Positions 45,545 through 55,249 are shown, numbered from the stretch's first letter. The stretch: 64,000 nt of DNA from Methylosinus sp. C49 (GCF_009936375.1 NZ_AP022334.1:62001-126000); one strand, 5' to 3'. Made by a program: numbers and translations. The notes: generated by a model from the sequence alone, not told the origin.

Positions 45545-47368
45545 TCAGGCGAATTCCTCCGATTGGTGATCCTCTTCGGGATCGGGGTCCTCGTCGGAGC
45601 CGCCGATCTCGGGATCGGGACCGTCGACATTTCCATCGTCGTCCTCGACGCCTTCGGTCGCCCGGGCAATCTCGCTCGCGATCTCCTCCTCGGAGAGGGC
45701 GAAGCGCGCGGCGGGAAGAACGTAGGTTCCCCCGGAGACCTGCTCGATGAGAGCGGCGCGCGTCTCCTTGGCGCGGGGACGCGGCAGCACGGAGTGCGCC
45801 GCGGCGGCCTTTTCGAGCGCGGTCTTCGAAAGCGACGACAGAAAATCGTCCGTCGCCATATTCGGGAGATGCGCGTCCGCGCCGATCGCGTCTCCGACGA
45901 GGCGGGCGGCGACGCCGCTCGAATGATAGCCGGGGCGGCAGTTGAGAACATGGGCGAGCATGTCGCGAGCGGCCTTCCGAACGAGGGCGGCGTCTTGGGT
46001 GATGCGGCCCTCATTGGCGAGTCGATGCGCCAGGCCTCGACGCAGGCGCGAGGAATAGCCGCTGGCTTTCACATCGACATTGTCGGCGGCGAAGGCAACG
46101 ACGAGCAGACCGAGAAGCGTGAAATCGTCGATCTCGTTTTCCGCGAGCGCTCTGACGAGGGCGTCGGTGCGGAAATCGCCGATGATCGCGAGACCTTTTT
46201 GCGTGATCTCGGGGCGGGTGCGAGCGGGCTCGGCGAGCGTCTCGGAGGCGCCGCCGGGGGTGGCAGTCTTTCCCTTCTTCGGCTCCGCCTTGGGCATGCG
46301 GAAGACGATTTCCTTCACCGATCCGTCGCGGGTGTCGACGAAATGGCCGATCATGTCGCTCTTTCTCGGCTGTCCCCAGACCCGCTCGGCCTTCGGCGGC
46401 AGCTTGCCCTGGCCGTATTCGTCGATTTGGAGAACGATCCCATTTTTCGGGAGATTCGCTTCGACCCATGCGGCCTGCGCGGCGAAGAACGCCTCGACCT
46501 GGGTGGTGTAGCGGTTGTCCTGATCACCCTGCTCGAACAGGTCGTCCTCCCACACGATGCCGAAAGCCTGCTCTTCGTCGGGGCCGAACTTCGCGATCTT
46601 GGCGTAGAGACGTCGCTTGGTCAGCGCGCGAGCGACTTCGTGCCAAATGACCGTCTCTTGGCCCTTCTTCGGCTTGTGCTTCTTCCAGATGGACGCCTGC
46701 TCGTCGGCGCCGGCGGCGGCGATGGTGCGCAGGTGGCTCTCCTGCGGCATGTCGCCCTTGGCGATCTGGTCGAGAATCGCCGGATGGATGTTCGCGAGCA
46801 GGCGCAATTTCTTGATCGTCCGCACGGGCAGGGCGAGGGCGTCGCCGATCGCCTCTTCCGTCCAATTATCGGAAATGAGCGCTTCGATCGTGCGCCATTG
46901 GTCGACCGGCCCCATCTGTGCGCGAACGACGTTCTCGGAGAGCGAGCGAAGATTGTCGGCGCCGTCGTCGGGGCCGCGGACGAGAACGATGATTTCGGAG
47001 AAGCCTGCTCCGATGGCCGCGCGCACGCGCCCGTGGCCCGCGACGATGACGAGATCGTCGCCGTCCGGACGCACCACGGGCGGCTGCGTAATGCCGGTGG
47101 CCTTGATATTGGCGATCATTTGCCGATCGGCGTGCTCGCCGGGGGCGGTCCGACGGGGATTGTTGGGATTGGGCTTGAGAGAGCGCGGATCAACGTGGCG
47201 TAGCTCCAGGCGGACGCGGCCATGCCCCGGCGCGGTGGCGATATCGGCGCCGCCTTTCGCCTCGACGTCGGCGACGATTTGTCGATCGGTCTGCTCGCCG
47301 GGAGCGGCGTGGCTGTGATTGTTGGAATCGGGCTCGTGAGAGCGCACATCGATGTTAGGCTGTGCCAT
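45545..47368 (-). CDS. ParB-like protein with duplicated N-terminal nuclease-domain segment
   Basis: 607 residues; GAGGAG 9 nt before ATG 47368. A ParB/Srx-type domain (VDPRSLKPNPNNPRRT, IVAGHGRVRAAI) and a ParB-like helix-turn-helix (WTEEAIGDALALPVRTIKKL) fill residues ~50-200. Before it, residues ~8-50 repeat the same pattern in decayed form (NNHSHAAPGEQTDRQ, then APGHGRVRLEL, against NNPRRTAPGEHADRQ and VAGHGRVRAAI). The long C-terminal part is unrecognised and ends in a very acidic tail. No ParA is adjacent, so a partition role is uncertain; ParB-like proteins paired with PP-loop enzymes occur as IbrB/IbrA and in DNA-modification loci. Confidence 0.82.
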   Translation of the reverse strand: MAQPNIDVRSHEPDSNNHSHAAPGEQTDRQIVADVEAKGGADIATAPGHGRVRLELRHVDPRSLKPNPNNPRRTAPGEHADRQMIANIKATGITQPPVVRPDGDDLVIVAGHGRVRAAIGAGFSEIIVLVRGPDDGADNLRSLSENVVRAQMGPVDQWRTIEALISDNWTEEAIGDALALPVRTIKKLRLLANIHPAILDQIAKGDMPQESHLRTIAAAGADEQASIWKKHKPKKGQETVIWHEVARALTKRRLYAKIAKFGPDEEQAFGIVWEDDLFEQGDQDNRYTTQVEAFFAAQAAWVEANLPKNGIVLQIDEYGQGKLPPKAERVWGQPRKSDMIGHFVDTRDGSVKEIVFRMPKAEPKKGKTATPGGASETLAEPARTRPEITQKGLAIIGDFRTDALVRALAENEIDDFTLLGLLVVAFAADNVDVKASGYSSRLRRGLAHRLANEGRITQDAALVRKAARDMLAHVLNCRPGYHSSGVAARLVGDAIGADAHLPNMATDDFLSSLSKTALEKAAAAHSVLPRPRAKETRAALIEQVSGGTYVLPAARFALSEEEIASEIARATEGVEDDDGNVDGPDPEIGGSDEDPDPEEDHQSEEFA

Positions 47369-47450
47369 GATGATGATCTCCTCTTTCAATTCGGATTGCC
47401 GATCTTCCTTTCGAAGACGAGGATCGAACGCCCCGATCGCGGACGGCGGG

Positions 47451-47495
47451 GCAAGAGCGCGCGGCACGCGCGGGAGCTCAGCGACGAACTCTTGC
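47451..47495 (-). promoter_or_regulatory. Structured leader element, copy A (upstream of ParB-like gene)
   Basis: GCAAGAG (47451-47457) and CTCTTGC (47489-47495) close a 45-nt structure with an inner CGCGCG-GCA-CGCGCG hairpin. It is followed on the plus side by GGCGGC. It ends 83 nt before the ParB-like start. Copies B, C and D (54596, 57348, 58635) keep the stem with other bases. Confidence 0.7.
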
Positions 47496-47605
47496 GGCGG
47501 CGGCCGCGAATGGGGCAAATCGCTCTTTTTCTTCTTCTCGATTTTCGTGCTCGTTCCGCTCGGGGCTGGCGGCTTCTCTCCTATCGGCGCGAGGAGGCGC
47601 GTCGT

Positions 47606-48151
47606 TCATTCGGAGAAATCGAACAGTGAGCCTTGGCGAAGGACCGCTGTCGGCGCTGTCGCCGGCGCGGTCAGATCGGAGCGAGTATCCGGTCGGAGGC
47701 TTGGTTCGTATTTGGCTTTCAGACGCTCGAGCAATCCGCGCTCTCGACGAGCGACGTCACTGTCGCGCTGCGCCTTGACGATCGCGAGAAGGTTCACCAT
47801 CGTTATCCTCGATTGAACGAGCATCTCGACGTCGCAAAATGTAAATTCCGCGGAACCGCAACAGGGCCACTGCAGCGTTTCTTCGAGGAACGCGATCCTT
47901 CTTTCAGAATCGGGAAAGAAGTGCTCGAAGAATTGATGCTTGTCGTAGTGAGCGATATGCCCAAAGCTGTTGGAGAGGCGGACATAAAGTCGATCGATGA
48001 AGCCGCTCCTCGGACAATCGTCGGCGAGGAATTTAAGCAGCGCGTTCGCGAACCAGGCCTTGTCCTCGGCCGTATAAAACTTCGTCGAGGTGAAGTCGGC
48101 GGCGGTCAGTTGTGGCGTTCGGAGAGATCGAATGATTGCGGGCGGGAGCAT
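47606..48151 (-). CDS. Hypothetical protein co-encoded with PP-loop enzyme
   Basis: 181 residues; AGGAG 8 nt before ATG 48151, which lies inside the end of the PP-loop gene (46-nt overlap). It has a helical core (FYTAEDKAWFANALLKFLAD, FGHIAHYDKHQFFEHFF), a cysteine pair (LQWPCCGSAEF, FCDVEML) and a C-terminus ending GSLFDFSE, a form often seen in proteins that bind the replication clamp (QGSLFDF). Unknown; clamp binding is a guess from that motif. Confidence 0.65.
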   Translation of the reverse strand: MLPPAIIRSLRTPQLTAADFTSTKFYTAEDKAWFANALLKFLADDCPRSGFIDRLYVRLSNSFGHIAHYDKHQFFEHFFPDSERRIAFLEETLQWPCCGSAEFTFCDVEMLVQSRITMVNLLAIVKAQRDSDVARRERGLLERLKAKYEPSLRPDTRSDLTAPATAPTAVLRQGSLFDFSE

Positions 48152-48999
48152 CGAAGGTCTCCTGATTGGAACGGGGCGGAAGCGATGAGCGGCGATGCAG
48201 GCTCCTTCGGATCGCCGGCGCCGAGGTGCTCGGACCAGGACCAGCGCCGCCCGAGCCCGCGAGTGGTCGTGAGACCGCGACGGTGCGCGCGCCGCTCCAT
48301 CTCGATCGAGATCGCCGCCAGCTCGGGATGCGTCGCTGCGAGCCAGTCGACCTCGTGCTTCTTCGAGGCAGGGCACATGAAGCAGGAAGATTTCAGGGGG
48401 GTCGGCAGGCCTTCGTCGGCAATGACGCGTTCGCAGATTTCGCGCGTCCAGCCCGATTCGGCGAGCGGATAGCGGTAGCGATGGCCCGGCGGCCATTTGC
48501 CAGAGGCCTTGGCGATGCGCTTGGCGTCGGCAGGTCCGGCGTCATATCCGATAAGCTTCGTGACGTATGGCCCATGTCTCCATCGGCGCAGGCGCCGATC
48601 CCAACCCAAGTGATCGCGCGTGAACGCCCATTGGGGGTCCACTTTCCACTTCAGGGAGCAGGAATGGCCGCCGTAAGCGAGCGACGGAAGAATGCTTTTG
48701 CGCAAGCATTCGTCGTGCAATGAAACATCGCCCGCGCGCGGGCTTCGCCGGCGGACGATGGTGATGGGCGGAAACGCATTGGCGGCGAGCCACGCGCCGA
48801 TGACGCCGAGATAGGCTTTTGTTTCGGGCTTTTCCGACCCGGTGTCGGCGAAGAGGATCAGATTCGGCGTGACCTTGTGGTTGCGCAGGCCGATCAGCAT
48901 CGCCGTGCTGTCGACGCCGGCTCCGTAAGCGACGATGATCGGATCGCACCCCAAAGAGGCGCGAAACGCGCGAGAAGAGGCGTGAGCGAGAAGCGTCAC
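48106..48999 (-). CDS. PP-loop ATPase, PAPS-reductase-like (variant loop)
   Basis: 297 residues from GTG 48999 with AAGGA 7-8 nt upstream. VAYGAGVDSTAML at 23-35 is a PP-loop of the adenine nucleotide alpha-hydrolase superfamily, with Gly-Ala-Gly in place of the common Ser-Gly-Gly. FADTGSEKPET, HSCSLKWKV and SSCFMCPASKKHE (Cys pair) follow, as in PAPS-reductase-like proteins of phages and plasmids. These activate a substrate by adenylation; here the substrate may be nucleic acid or a sulfur carrier. A second, different PP-loop gene is at 55250-56311. Confidence 0.78.
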   Translation of the reverse strand: MTLLAHASSRAFRASLGCDPIIVAYGAGVDSTAMLIGLRNHKVTPNLILFADTGSEKPETKAYLGVIGAWLAANAFPPITIVRRRSPRAGDVSLHDECLRKSILPSLAYGGHSCSLKWKVDPQWAFTRDHLGWDRRLRRWRHGPYVTKLIGYDAGPADAKRIAKASGKWPPGHRYRYPLAESGWTREICERVIADEGLPTPLKSSCFMCPASKKHEVDWLAATHPELAAISIEMERRAHRRGLTTTRGLGRRWSWSEHLGAGDPKEPASPLIASAPFQSGDLRCSRPQSFDLSERHN

Positions 49000-49055
49000 G
49001 GGATTTTCCTTTCGACAATTGCGGATGTGATCGAAGCGCGACCAAGAGCTGCGCG

Positions 49056-52000
49056 TCAGGCCGCGGAGCTGGCCTCGGCGTTTCCGTCGTCATTCGCTGC
49101 GAGCGACGCGTCGAGCGCCGACAGCTCGTCGCGCTTCGCATCGAGCTCGTCTTCGTAGGCGAAAGCTTCGTCGAGGCGCCGGCGATAGGCTGGGAGGCGT
49201 TCGGCGGCGTCCTGCATGGTGCGCTTCTGCTCGGCCAGCTCCACCTCGAAACGGCTGAGCGCATATTCGAGGCGGGAGATGACGCCGAGCGGCGTCAGAT
49301 CGTGCGAATATTCGATCTCCATATGCCGGCCGGCGCGCTGAATCGTCAGCTCGACCTCGGCGAGCTTCTGGCGCTCGACGGATCTCGCCGTTACAGCCAA
49401 ATCGAAGCCGCCGATGTTGGCCACGCGCCAGTCGCCGCCCTTGCCTTCGAACTCCCTGGCTCGGATTCCTCTGAGCAGGGCGGCGCCGGCGTCCTTGCGT
49501 TCGACGAAGCGATGGCCCTCGACCTCCATTCGGAACGCGTCGCCGCGGGTCGGGATGCGCGTGGCGATGTCCTGCTCGATCTCGCCGATCCGCTTTTCGG
49601 CGTGACGGAGCGAGGCCTCGGTCGAGGAGATCGTGCGGCGGACGGCGTATTGATCGTCGAAATGGGCGTCGCGCAGGCGCTCCAGCCGAGCGATCTCGGC
49701 TTCGAGTCCGGCCTTCTGCATGAGCCTCGGGTCGCCCGATGCAATGGCCTTCGCCATGGCGAATTGATTGACCTGCGATCCGGCGTCCTCCAGCCGGCGA
49801 ATGCTGCGGTCGCCGGACATGGCCATTTCGATGAAGCGGGCCTTCCGTTCGAGCAATTGCCAGCCCGTGGCGTCGACGCTGCCCTTGGTGGCGTAGGCGT
49901 AGAGCTCGATCTCCTCATTCTCGTTGCCCTGGCGCTCGATGCGGCCTTCGCGCTGCTCGATCTGCGAGGGAAGCCAGGGCACGTCGAGGTGATGGAGAGC
50001 GACCAGGCGGCGCTGAGCGTTGACGCCGGTGCCCATCGTGTCGGACGATCCGATGACGATGCGGGTCTTGCCGGCGTTGATGTCCTGGAACAGGCGCTGC
50101 TTAGCGCTCGACTTCTTGTAGTCCTGCATGAAGGCGATCTGCTCGGCGGGGACACCGAGCGCGACGAGGCGCGACTTGATCCAGCGATAGGCCGAGAAGC
50201 CGCGCGTCGCCTCGACATTGAGCGTGCCGAGATCGGAGAAGATCATCTGCGCCGCGCCCGGCAGGAGATAGGGGACGCCGTCGGCCCGCGTGTAGCGGCG
50301 GTCCGCCGTCTCACGCCAGATCGAATAGACATTGTCGATCAGGGCGTTGAGCTTGTTGCCGTCCTCATTGGCGTGGCCGGGGAGCACGAAGCGCAGATCG
50401 ATGGCTGCATGACGGCCGTCGGTGATGACGGAGAGGAGAATGTCGTCGCCCTTCTCGGGTTTGCTCTTGCGCTGCTCGATGACGGCGATGCGCTGGGCAA
50501 GGATTTTCTGATAGGCCTTGAAGGCGGCGGTCGGCTCCGCCGTGACGATCTGGCGCTTGCCGCCCTTGATGCTCGGCAGACGCAGATAATGGCGCAGGTC
50601 CGATTTGAGCACGACATCGGCAACCGAGCGATACATGGCCATGAGGTCGGCCACATTGACGAATTCCGAGAAACGGGTGACGGGCTTATAGAGGCCGGAC
50701 GGCTGCAGCTCGAGCTCGGTCCGAGTCTCGCCGAAGGTCGCGGCCCAGGCGTCGAACTCGTGAATGCCCCGCTCTTCGAGGGTCTCCGGCTGCATGAAGC
50801 GCTGCAAAGTGAACATCTCGCCGAGCGTGTTGGTGATCGGCGTGCCCGAGGCGAGGAGCAGAGCCCGGCCGGGGTTCTTCCCATCGACGAAGCGGGATTT
50901 GACGAAGAGGTCCCAGGCGCGCTGCGAGCCGTCGGGGTCGACGCCCTTCAGGCTCGTCATATTGGTGGCGAAGGAGAGCTTGCGGAACTCCTGCGCCTCG
51001 TCGACGATGAGCTGGTCGACGCCCATCTCGCCAATGGTCAGAAGATCGTCCTTGCGGCTCTGCAAAGCTTCGAGCTTAGCTTCGAGCCCCTCCTTCATCC
51101 GTTCGATGCGCTTGCGCGAGATGCGGTCGTCGCCGTCGATCTTCTCCAGCAATTCGGAGTAGCTGGCGAGGTGGGTCTGAATGAGCGCCTGCTCGAAGGC
51201 GGCGGGCGCCGGCACGAATTTGAAGGCGCTGTGGGTGATGATGATGCAGTCCCACTGCGCCGTGGCGGCGCGGGCCAAAAACCGCTGACGCTTGTCCTTG
51301 GAGAAATTCGTCTCGTCGGCGACCAGAATGCGGGCGTTCGGATAGAGCAGGAGGAATTCGCGGCTGGCCTGCGCCAGGCAATGGCCGGGAACGACCAGCA
51401 TCGCCTTGGCGACGAGGCCGAGCCGTTTCTGCTCCATGATGGCGGCGGCGATCGTGAAGGTCTTTCCGGCGCCGACCGAATGGGCGATATAGGTCTTGCC
51501 GGCGCTGATGATGCGCCAGATGGCGCGCTTCTGGTGGTCGTAGAATTTGATGACGCTGCTCGCGCCGGGAAGCTGGAGATGGCCTCCGTCGAAATGCCGC
51601 GGGACCAGATTGTTGAATTGGTCGTTGTAGATGCGGGTGAGACGCTCGGCCCGCTCGACATTGGTCCAGACCCAGCGCTCGAAGGCGGTCTTGATCTTGG
51701 CGAGCTTCTCCTTGGCCGCCTCCGTCTCGGCGGCGTTCAGCTCCCGCCGTTCTCGGCCGTCCTCCTTCCAGACGTCGTAGATTTGCGGGATCGAGGAATT
51801 GAGGGCATCGCCGAGCAGCAGGCCCGCGTTGCGGCGCGCGGTGCCCCATTCGGAGGTCGCCTCGGCGCGGCCGGAGAAGGCGGAGAGCTCGACGGTCCAG
51901 GAGGCGATCTCGACCGTGTGGCGGATCGAGGCCTTCACGCCGATGACCTCGGCGACGAAGGCGGCGACATCGGCGGTCGGGATCCATGGCGCGCCGAGCC

Positions 52001-54104
52001 GCGCGGAAATATCCGAGGGCTTCAGATCCTCGGGCTGGACCGGGCCGAGCGCCTCGACATTGCGCCGATAGCGCGGATCTCGCTCGGCCGCGGCGATCGC
52101 GGCGGCGAGCTTGGTGCGCACCGGGCCGGACAGATAGGCGTCGGCGGTCTGCCAGCTTTCGAAGCCCTCGATCGTGGTCTGAGGATCGAGGAAGACGCGA
52201 TCGCCGAGCTCGGCGAGGGTTTCGTCGCGCGCGCGGCCGAGGAGATCGGCGATGCGGTCGATATCGACATGGCCGAGCTCGTGCAAGGTGACGGCGAGGG
52301 CGTCGGCCGCGCTCTCGATCGTCGGCGTCGCCGGCGGATGCAGCACGCGCTCCGAGAAGATCGGCCCCTTCTTCGCCTCTCCGGTCTCGACGTCGTAATC
52401 TTCGATCGAGGCGACGAGCCAGACGTCGGGGTCGTCGAGGAAGGGCTGGAGATTGGGGCGACGCTGCGCCTCGCCGGTCTTCGGATCGGTCGTCTCGCTG
52501 ATGGTGGTGAGATTGATCGCACCGAAATTGCGGAGGAAGCTGTTGTAGGCGATGCGCAGGCGCGTCTGGGCCGGACCCCAGGGCTCATTGGCCTCCTGGG
52601 CGCGCAGGACCTCGCGAATGGCGTCGCGGATCGGAATGAGCGTGCGAATGATGCGGGCGTGCTTTGCGGGAATGCCTTCGGTTCCTTTGCCCCCGCGGAC
52701 CTCGATCTTACGCGGCGCGCCGTCGATGACCTGCATCAGCGCGTCGTCGACGATGACGAAGCTGCCCTCCTTGATCGTCGCGCCTTCCGCCGCCGTCCCG
52801 ACGTGAAGGGCGGGGCGGCTCGGCGCGGTCGCAGCCGATCGCTCGCTCGGCTGATGGATTCCGCGCGGCAGGCGCGAGACGGCGGCGTCGATTTGCTCGT
52901 CGAGCGCGGCGCGGTCCTTTCGCAGGCAGGTGTAGGTCGGGCCATAGGCGCTGCTGGTCCGCGCATGGAGCCCCATGACCATCTCTGGATGATCGAGAAA
53001 ATAGCGATTGATCGAGAGAGCCTCCTCGCCATCCTCGGCGGGGACCGCTTCGGCGAGGCCATCCCATGCCGCGCCGCCGGGCTCCTGGTCGGGGGCGCGC
53101 CTTTGCAGGAACAGGACGTCGACGACGACGTCGGTTCCGGCGGCGGCGTTCATGGCGCCCTCGGGGAGCCGGATCGCGCCGACGAGATCGGCCATGCCTG
53201 CAATATGGGCGCGCGCCTTGTCGTCCACCTTGTCCATGGTCCAGCGGCTGGTGACGAAGGCGGCGAGGCCGCCCGGCCTCAGCCGCTCGATCGACCGCGC
53301 GATGAAATAATCATGCAGCGAAAAGTCGAGGCGCTCGGCTCCGTCGAGACGAGCGCGCCGGTCGCTGAACGGCGGATTGCCGATGACGAGGTCGAAGTTC
53401 TCGGTGAGGCGCGCTTTGGTGAAGTCTTCGCGCCGGATCCAGGCGTTCGGAGACAGCTGCGATGCGATCCGCGCGGTGGTGGCGTCCATCTCGACGCCGG
53501 TGAGGCTCGATTTGCCAACGAGCGCTTCCGGCATGAGGGCAAAGAACAGGCCTGTCCCGCATCCGGGCTCCAGGATCGCGCCGCCGGAAAAGCCCATGCG
53601 CTGGACCGCGCGCCAGATGGCGCGGATGACGAATTCCGGCGTGTAATGGGCATATTGAGTGGCGCGGGCGAGGCTCGCCAGCTCTTCGCGCGGGACGAGC
53701 CGCTCCAGCTCCTCGCCGAGATCCTCCCAGCCCTCAGTGAAGGTCTCGCCGGCGCGGCGGAACATCATATCAGCAAGGTCGCGCGCGCCGAAGCCGACGA
53801 AGCGGCTCAGGACGTCCTGCTCCTCCGAAGTCGCATTCCGCTTTTCAGCCTCGATTTCGAGGGCGAGCCGGATGGCGGCGAGATTGTCGGCGGCGCGGGC
53901 TTTCCAGCCGTGAGCGAGCTGGCGGTCGCCGCGCAGCACGAAGTCCTGCGCGGGAATGGCAGGCGCCGCCGCGACGGCCGGCGTTTCGTCTTCTTCGGGG
54001 CGATCGGTCGAGGGACGAAAACTTCCGCCGTCGAGCGTCAAGCCGCCGGCGAGGCTGGTGGAATCGAACAGAGAAAGCGTCAGCTGATTACTGTCCTTGG
54101 CCAT
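49056..54104 (-). CDS. Giant N6-adenine methylase-SNF2-type helicase fusion (DarB-like)
   Basis: 1,682 residues from ATG 54104 (AAGGA 9 nt before). The N-terminal part is an N6-adenine methyltransferase: EPGCGTGLFFALMPE (179-193, SAM binding) and VIGNPPFSDRR (catalytic NPPF 243-246). The C-terminal half is an SF2 helicase: SVGAGKTFTIAAA (~876-888), VDEAQEF (DEAQ box, ~1030), then GSSDTMGTGVNAQ and QIEQREGRIERQG (motifs V and VI). A coiled-coil tail ends it. This architecture is that of phage P1 DarB and related plasmid proteins, which protect incoming DNA from restriction. It sits between small genes and PP-loop genes. Confidence 0.88.
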   Translation of the reverse strand: MAKDSNQLTLSLFDSTSLAGGLTLDGGSFRPSTDRPEEDETPAVAAAPAIPAQDFVLRGDRQLAHGWKARAADNLAAIRLALEIEAEKRNATSEEQDVLSRFVGFGARDLADMMFRRAGETFTEGWEDLGEELERLVPREELASLARATQYAHYTPEFVIRAIWRAVQRMGFSGGAILEPGCGTGLFFALMPEALVGKSSLTGVEMDATTARIASQLSPNAWIRREDFTKARLTENFDLVIGNPPFSDRRARLDGAERLDFSLHDYFIARSIERLRPGGLAAFVTSRWTMDKVDDKARAHIAGMADLVGAIRLPEGAMNAAAGTDVVVDVLFLQRRAPDQEPGGAAWDGLAEAVPAEDGEEALSINRYFLDHPEMVMGLHARTSSAYGPTYTCLRKDRAALDEQIDAAVSRLPRGIHQPSERSAATAPSRPALHVGTAAEGATIKEGSFVIVDDALMQVIDGAPRKIEVRGGKGTEGIPAKHARIIRTLIPIRDAIREVLRAQEANEPWGPAQTRLRIAYNSFLRNFGAINLTTISETTDPKTGEAQRRPNLQPFLDDPDVWLVASIEDYDVETGEAKKGPIFSERVLHPPATPTIESAADALAVTLHELGHVDIDRIADLLGRARDETLAELGDRVFLDPQTTIEGFESWQTADAYLSGPVRTKLAAAIAAAERDPRYRRNVEALGPVQPEDLKPSDISARLGAPWIPTADVAAFVAEVIGVKASIRHTVEIASWTVELSAFSGRAEATSEWGTARRNAGLLLGDALNSSIPQIYDVWKEDGRERRELNAAETEAAKEKLAKIKTAFERWVWTNVERAERLTRIYNDQFNNLVPRHFDGGHLQLPGASSVIKFYDHQKRAIWRIISAGKTYIAHSVGAGKTFTIAAAIMEQKRLGLVAKAMLVVPGHCLAQASREFLLLYPNARILVADETNFSKDKRQRFLARAATAQWDCIIITHSAFKFVPAPAAFEQALIQTHLASYSELLEKIDGDDRISRKRIERMKEGLEAKLEALQSRKDDLLTIGEMGVDQLIVDEAQEFRKLSFATNMTSLKGVDPDGSQRAWDLFVKSRFVDGKNPGRALLLASGTPITNTLGEMFTLQRFMQPETLEERGIHEFDAWAATFGETRTELELQPSGLYKPVTRFSEFVNVADLMAMYRSVADVVLKSDLRHYLRLPSIKGGKRQIVTAEPTAAFKAYQKILAQRIAVIEQRKSKPEKGDDILLSVITDGRHAAIDLRFVLPGHANEDGNKLNALIDNVYSIWRETADRRYTRADGVPYLLPGAAQMIFSDLGTLNVEATRGFSAYRWIKSRLVALGVPAEQIAFMQDYKKSSAKQRLFQDINAGKTRIVIGSSDTMGTGVNAQRRLVALHHLDVPWLPSQIEQREGRIERQGNENEEIELYAYATKGSVDATGWQLLERKARFIEMAMSGDRSIRRLEDAGSQVNQFAMAKAIASGDPRLMQKAGLEAEIARLERLRDAHFDDQYAVRRTISSTEASLRHAEKRIGEIEQDIATRIPTRGDAFRMEVEGHRFVERKDAGAALLRGIRAREFEGKGGDWRVANIGGFDLAVTARSVERQKLAEVELTIQRAGRHMEIEYSHDLTPLGVISRLEYALSRFEVELAEQKRTMQDAAERLPAYRRRLDEAFAYEDELDAKRDELSALDASLAANDDGNAEASSAA

Positions 54105-54205
54105 GGCGAGAAATCCTTTCGGCGAGCACGAAAAAGCCCGGCGCGCGATGGGCGGCCGGGCATTGGCAGTGGGACGAATGTTCGAAGGGTAGGGGCGCGG
54201 GGGAC

Positions 54206-54532
54206 TCACCAGGGTCCGAAGGCGGCTTCGATAGCGACGCGCTCGCGGCGGTCGACGAGATCGAGCGCTCGAATGTGAAGCGAGGAGCCGGCGCGCGCAC
54301 GCGCGACGACATGGGACCAGGCCTCTCTGTCGTCGCGAAATTTCGGCGGACCCTGCTCCGGATTGTCGAACTTCTGCAGCTCGATGCGAGGCGCGTTGTC
54401 GCGATAATTTCCGCAATCGGATATGACCCAGCCGTCGCGGCGCGCGGCGTCGTGGTCGAAGGCGCCGAGACTTAAAGTCGCCGCAGTCGCGCCGTCGCGA
54501 TTTTCGGATTCAGTCGTGCTGCTCTGTTGCAT
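54206..54532 (-). CDS. Small hypothetical protein upstream of the methylase-helicase
   Basis: 108 residues, AGAGGAG 7 nt before ATG 54532. DDREAWSHVVARARAGSSLH and the opening SCGNYRD-like region (VISDCGNYRDNAPRIELQKF) suggest a compact alpha/beta protein. It ends 101 nt before the methylase-helicase start. A copy of the structured leader lies 64 nt upstream. Confidence 0.65.
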   Translation of the reverse strand: MQQSSTTESENRDGATAATLSLGAFDHDAARRDGWVISDCGNYRDNAPRIELQKFDNPEQGPPKFRDDREAWSHVVARARAGSSLHIRALDLVDRRERVAIEAAFGPW

Positions 54533-54595
54533 CGGAGTCTCCTCTCGATCTTCTTCTCGAAGACCCCGATCACGCACCGAGGACGAACGGCTGGG

Positions 54596-54665
54596 GCAAA
54601 GGCGGCGCCTCGTGCGCCGGGATCGATCCGGCCCAGCGAAGCGGCCGGAGCGACCCACCCTTTGC
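54596..54665 (-). promoter_or_regulatory. Structured leader element, copy B
   Basis: GCAAAGG (54596-54602) pairs with CCTTTGC (54659-54665); inside are GGCGCC and CCGG-rich hairpins. GGCGGC follows on the plus side and GCGGTAGCCA a little further, as in copy D. It ends 64 nt before the start of the 108-aa gene. Two stem positions differ from copy A and both changes are compensated. Confidence 0.7.
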
Positions 54666-54749
54666 GGCGGCCGTTCGTTCGCGGTAGCCACTCTTTTTTG
54701 CTTCTTCTTTTTTGGATTTCTTTTCTTCGGACCTACGAATTGTGCAGCA

Positions 54750-55184
54750 TCACGAATGGTGCCGAACGAGTCGAGCCGCCGGTCTCATGTCGCGCTCGAT
54801 ACGTTCCGAGAGCCAGCGCCGACAGTCGATCCTGTCGACGATGCGCTGCTCGCCGAGATCGAGCAGGCACGCCGCACCGCCGAAGGCGCCGAACGAGGGG
54901 AACACGCAGCCCTGACTCCAATGGAAGCCCCATAAGCCCGTCAGTCCGAACGTCCTCGCACAGCGCTGAACGAATGCGATCACTTGTTCGGGATCGCCGT
55001 CGTCGCCGGAGACGATACGAAGACAACCCCTATCGGCGTCGCTGGCTTTCACCGTGAAGCAGATGCGTTCATATCTGGCGTCGAGCTCGTCCGCATATTG
55101 CTCATAGAGAGCGAGAGCGGGTGGGACGAATTCGGAACGGCCGAGTGGAAGAACGCAGGAAAAATGGGTGTAGGAGCGGGACAT
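54750..55184 (-). CDS. Hypothetical protein (144 aa)
   Basis: GAGGAG 8 nt before ATG 55184. SRSYTHFSCVLPLGRSE opens a mixed alpha/beta protein with VKASDADRGCLRIVSGDDGD, GLWGFHWSQGCVFPSFGAFG and a C-terminal RWLSERIERDMRPA. No known family recalled. It lies 65 nt after the PP-loop gene stop in the minus-strand array. Confidence 0.65.
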   Translation of the reverse strand: MSRSYTHFSCVLPLGRSEFVPPALALYEQYADELDARYERICFTVKASDADRGCLRIVSGDDGDPEQVIAFVQRCARTFGLTGLWGFHWSQGCVFPSFGAFGGAACLLDLGEQRIVDRIDCRRWLSERIERDMRPAARLVRHHS

Positions 55185-55249
55185 GTCGATGTCTCCTCTG
55201 CGAGGCGAGAAAGGGATTGTGAAAAATGGGAGGTCGGGGACTGCCGACG

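Noticed and set aside
45545-47368. Chromosome or plasmid partition ParB with parS sites
   Set aside because: No adjacent ParA and no TGTTTCACGTGAAACA-type site seen; the protein is called only ParB-like.
49302-54278. A 1,658-codon open frame opposite the methylase-helicase
   Set aside because: Antisense artefact of GC-rich third positions; no motif, no ribosome site. The minus-strand protein has complete methylase and helicase motifs.
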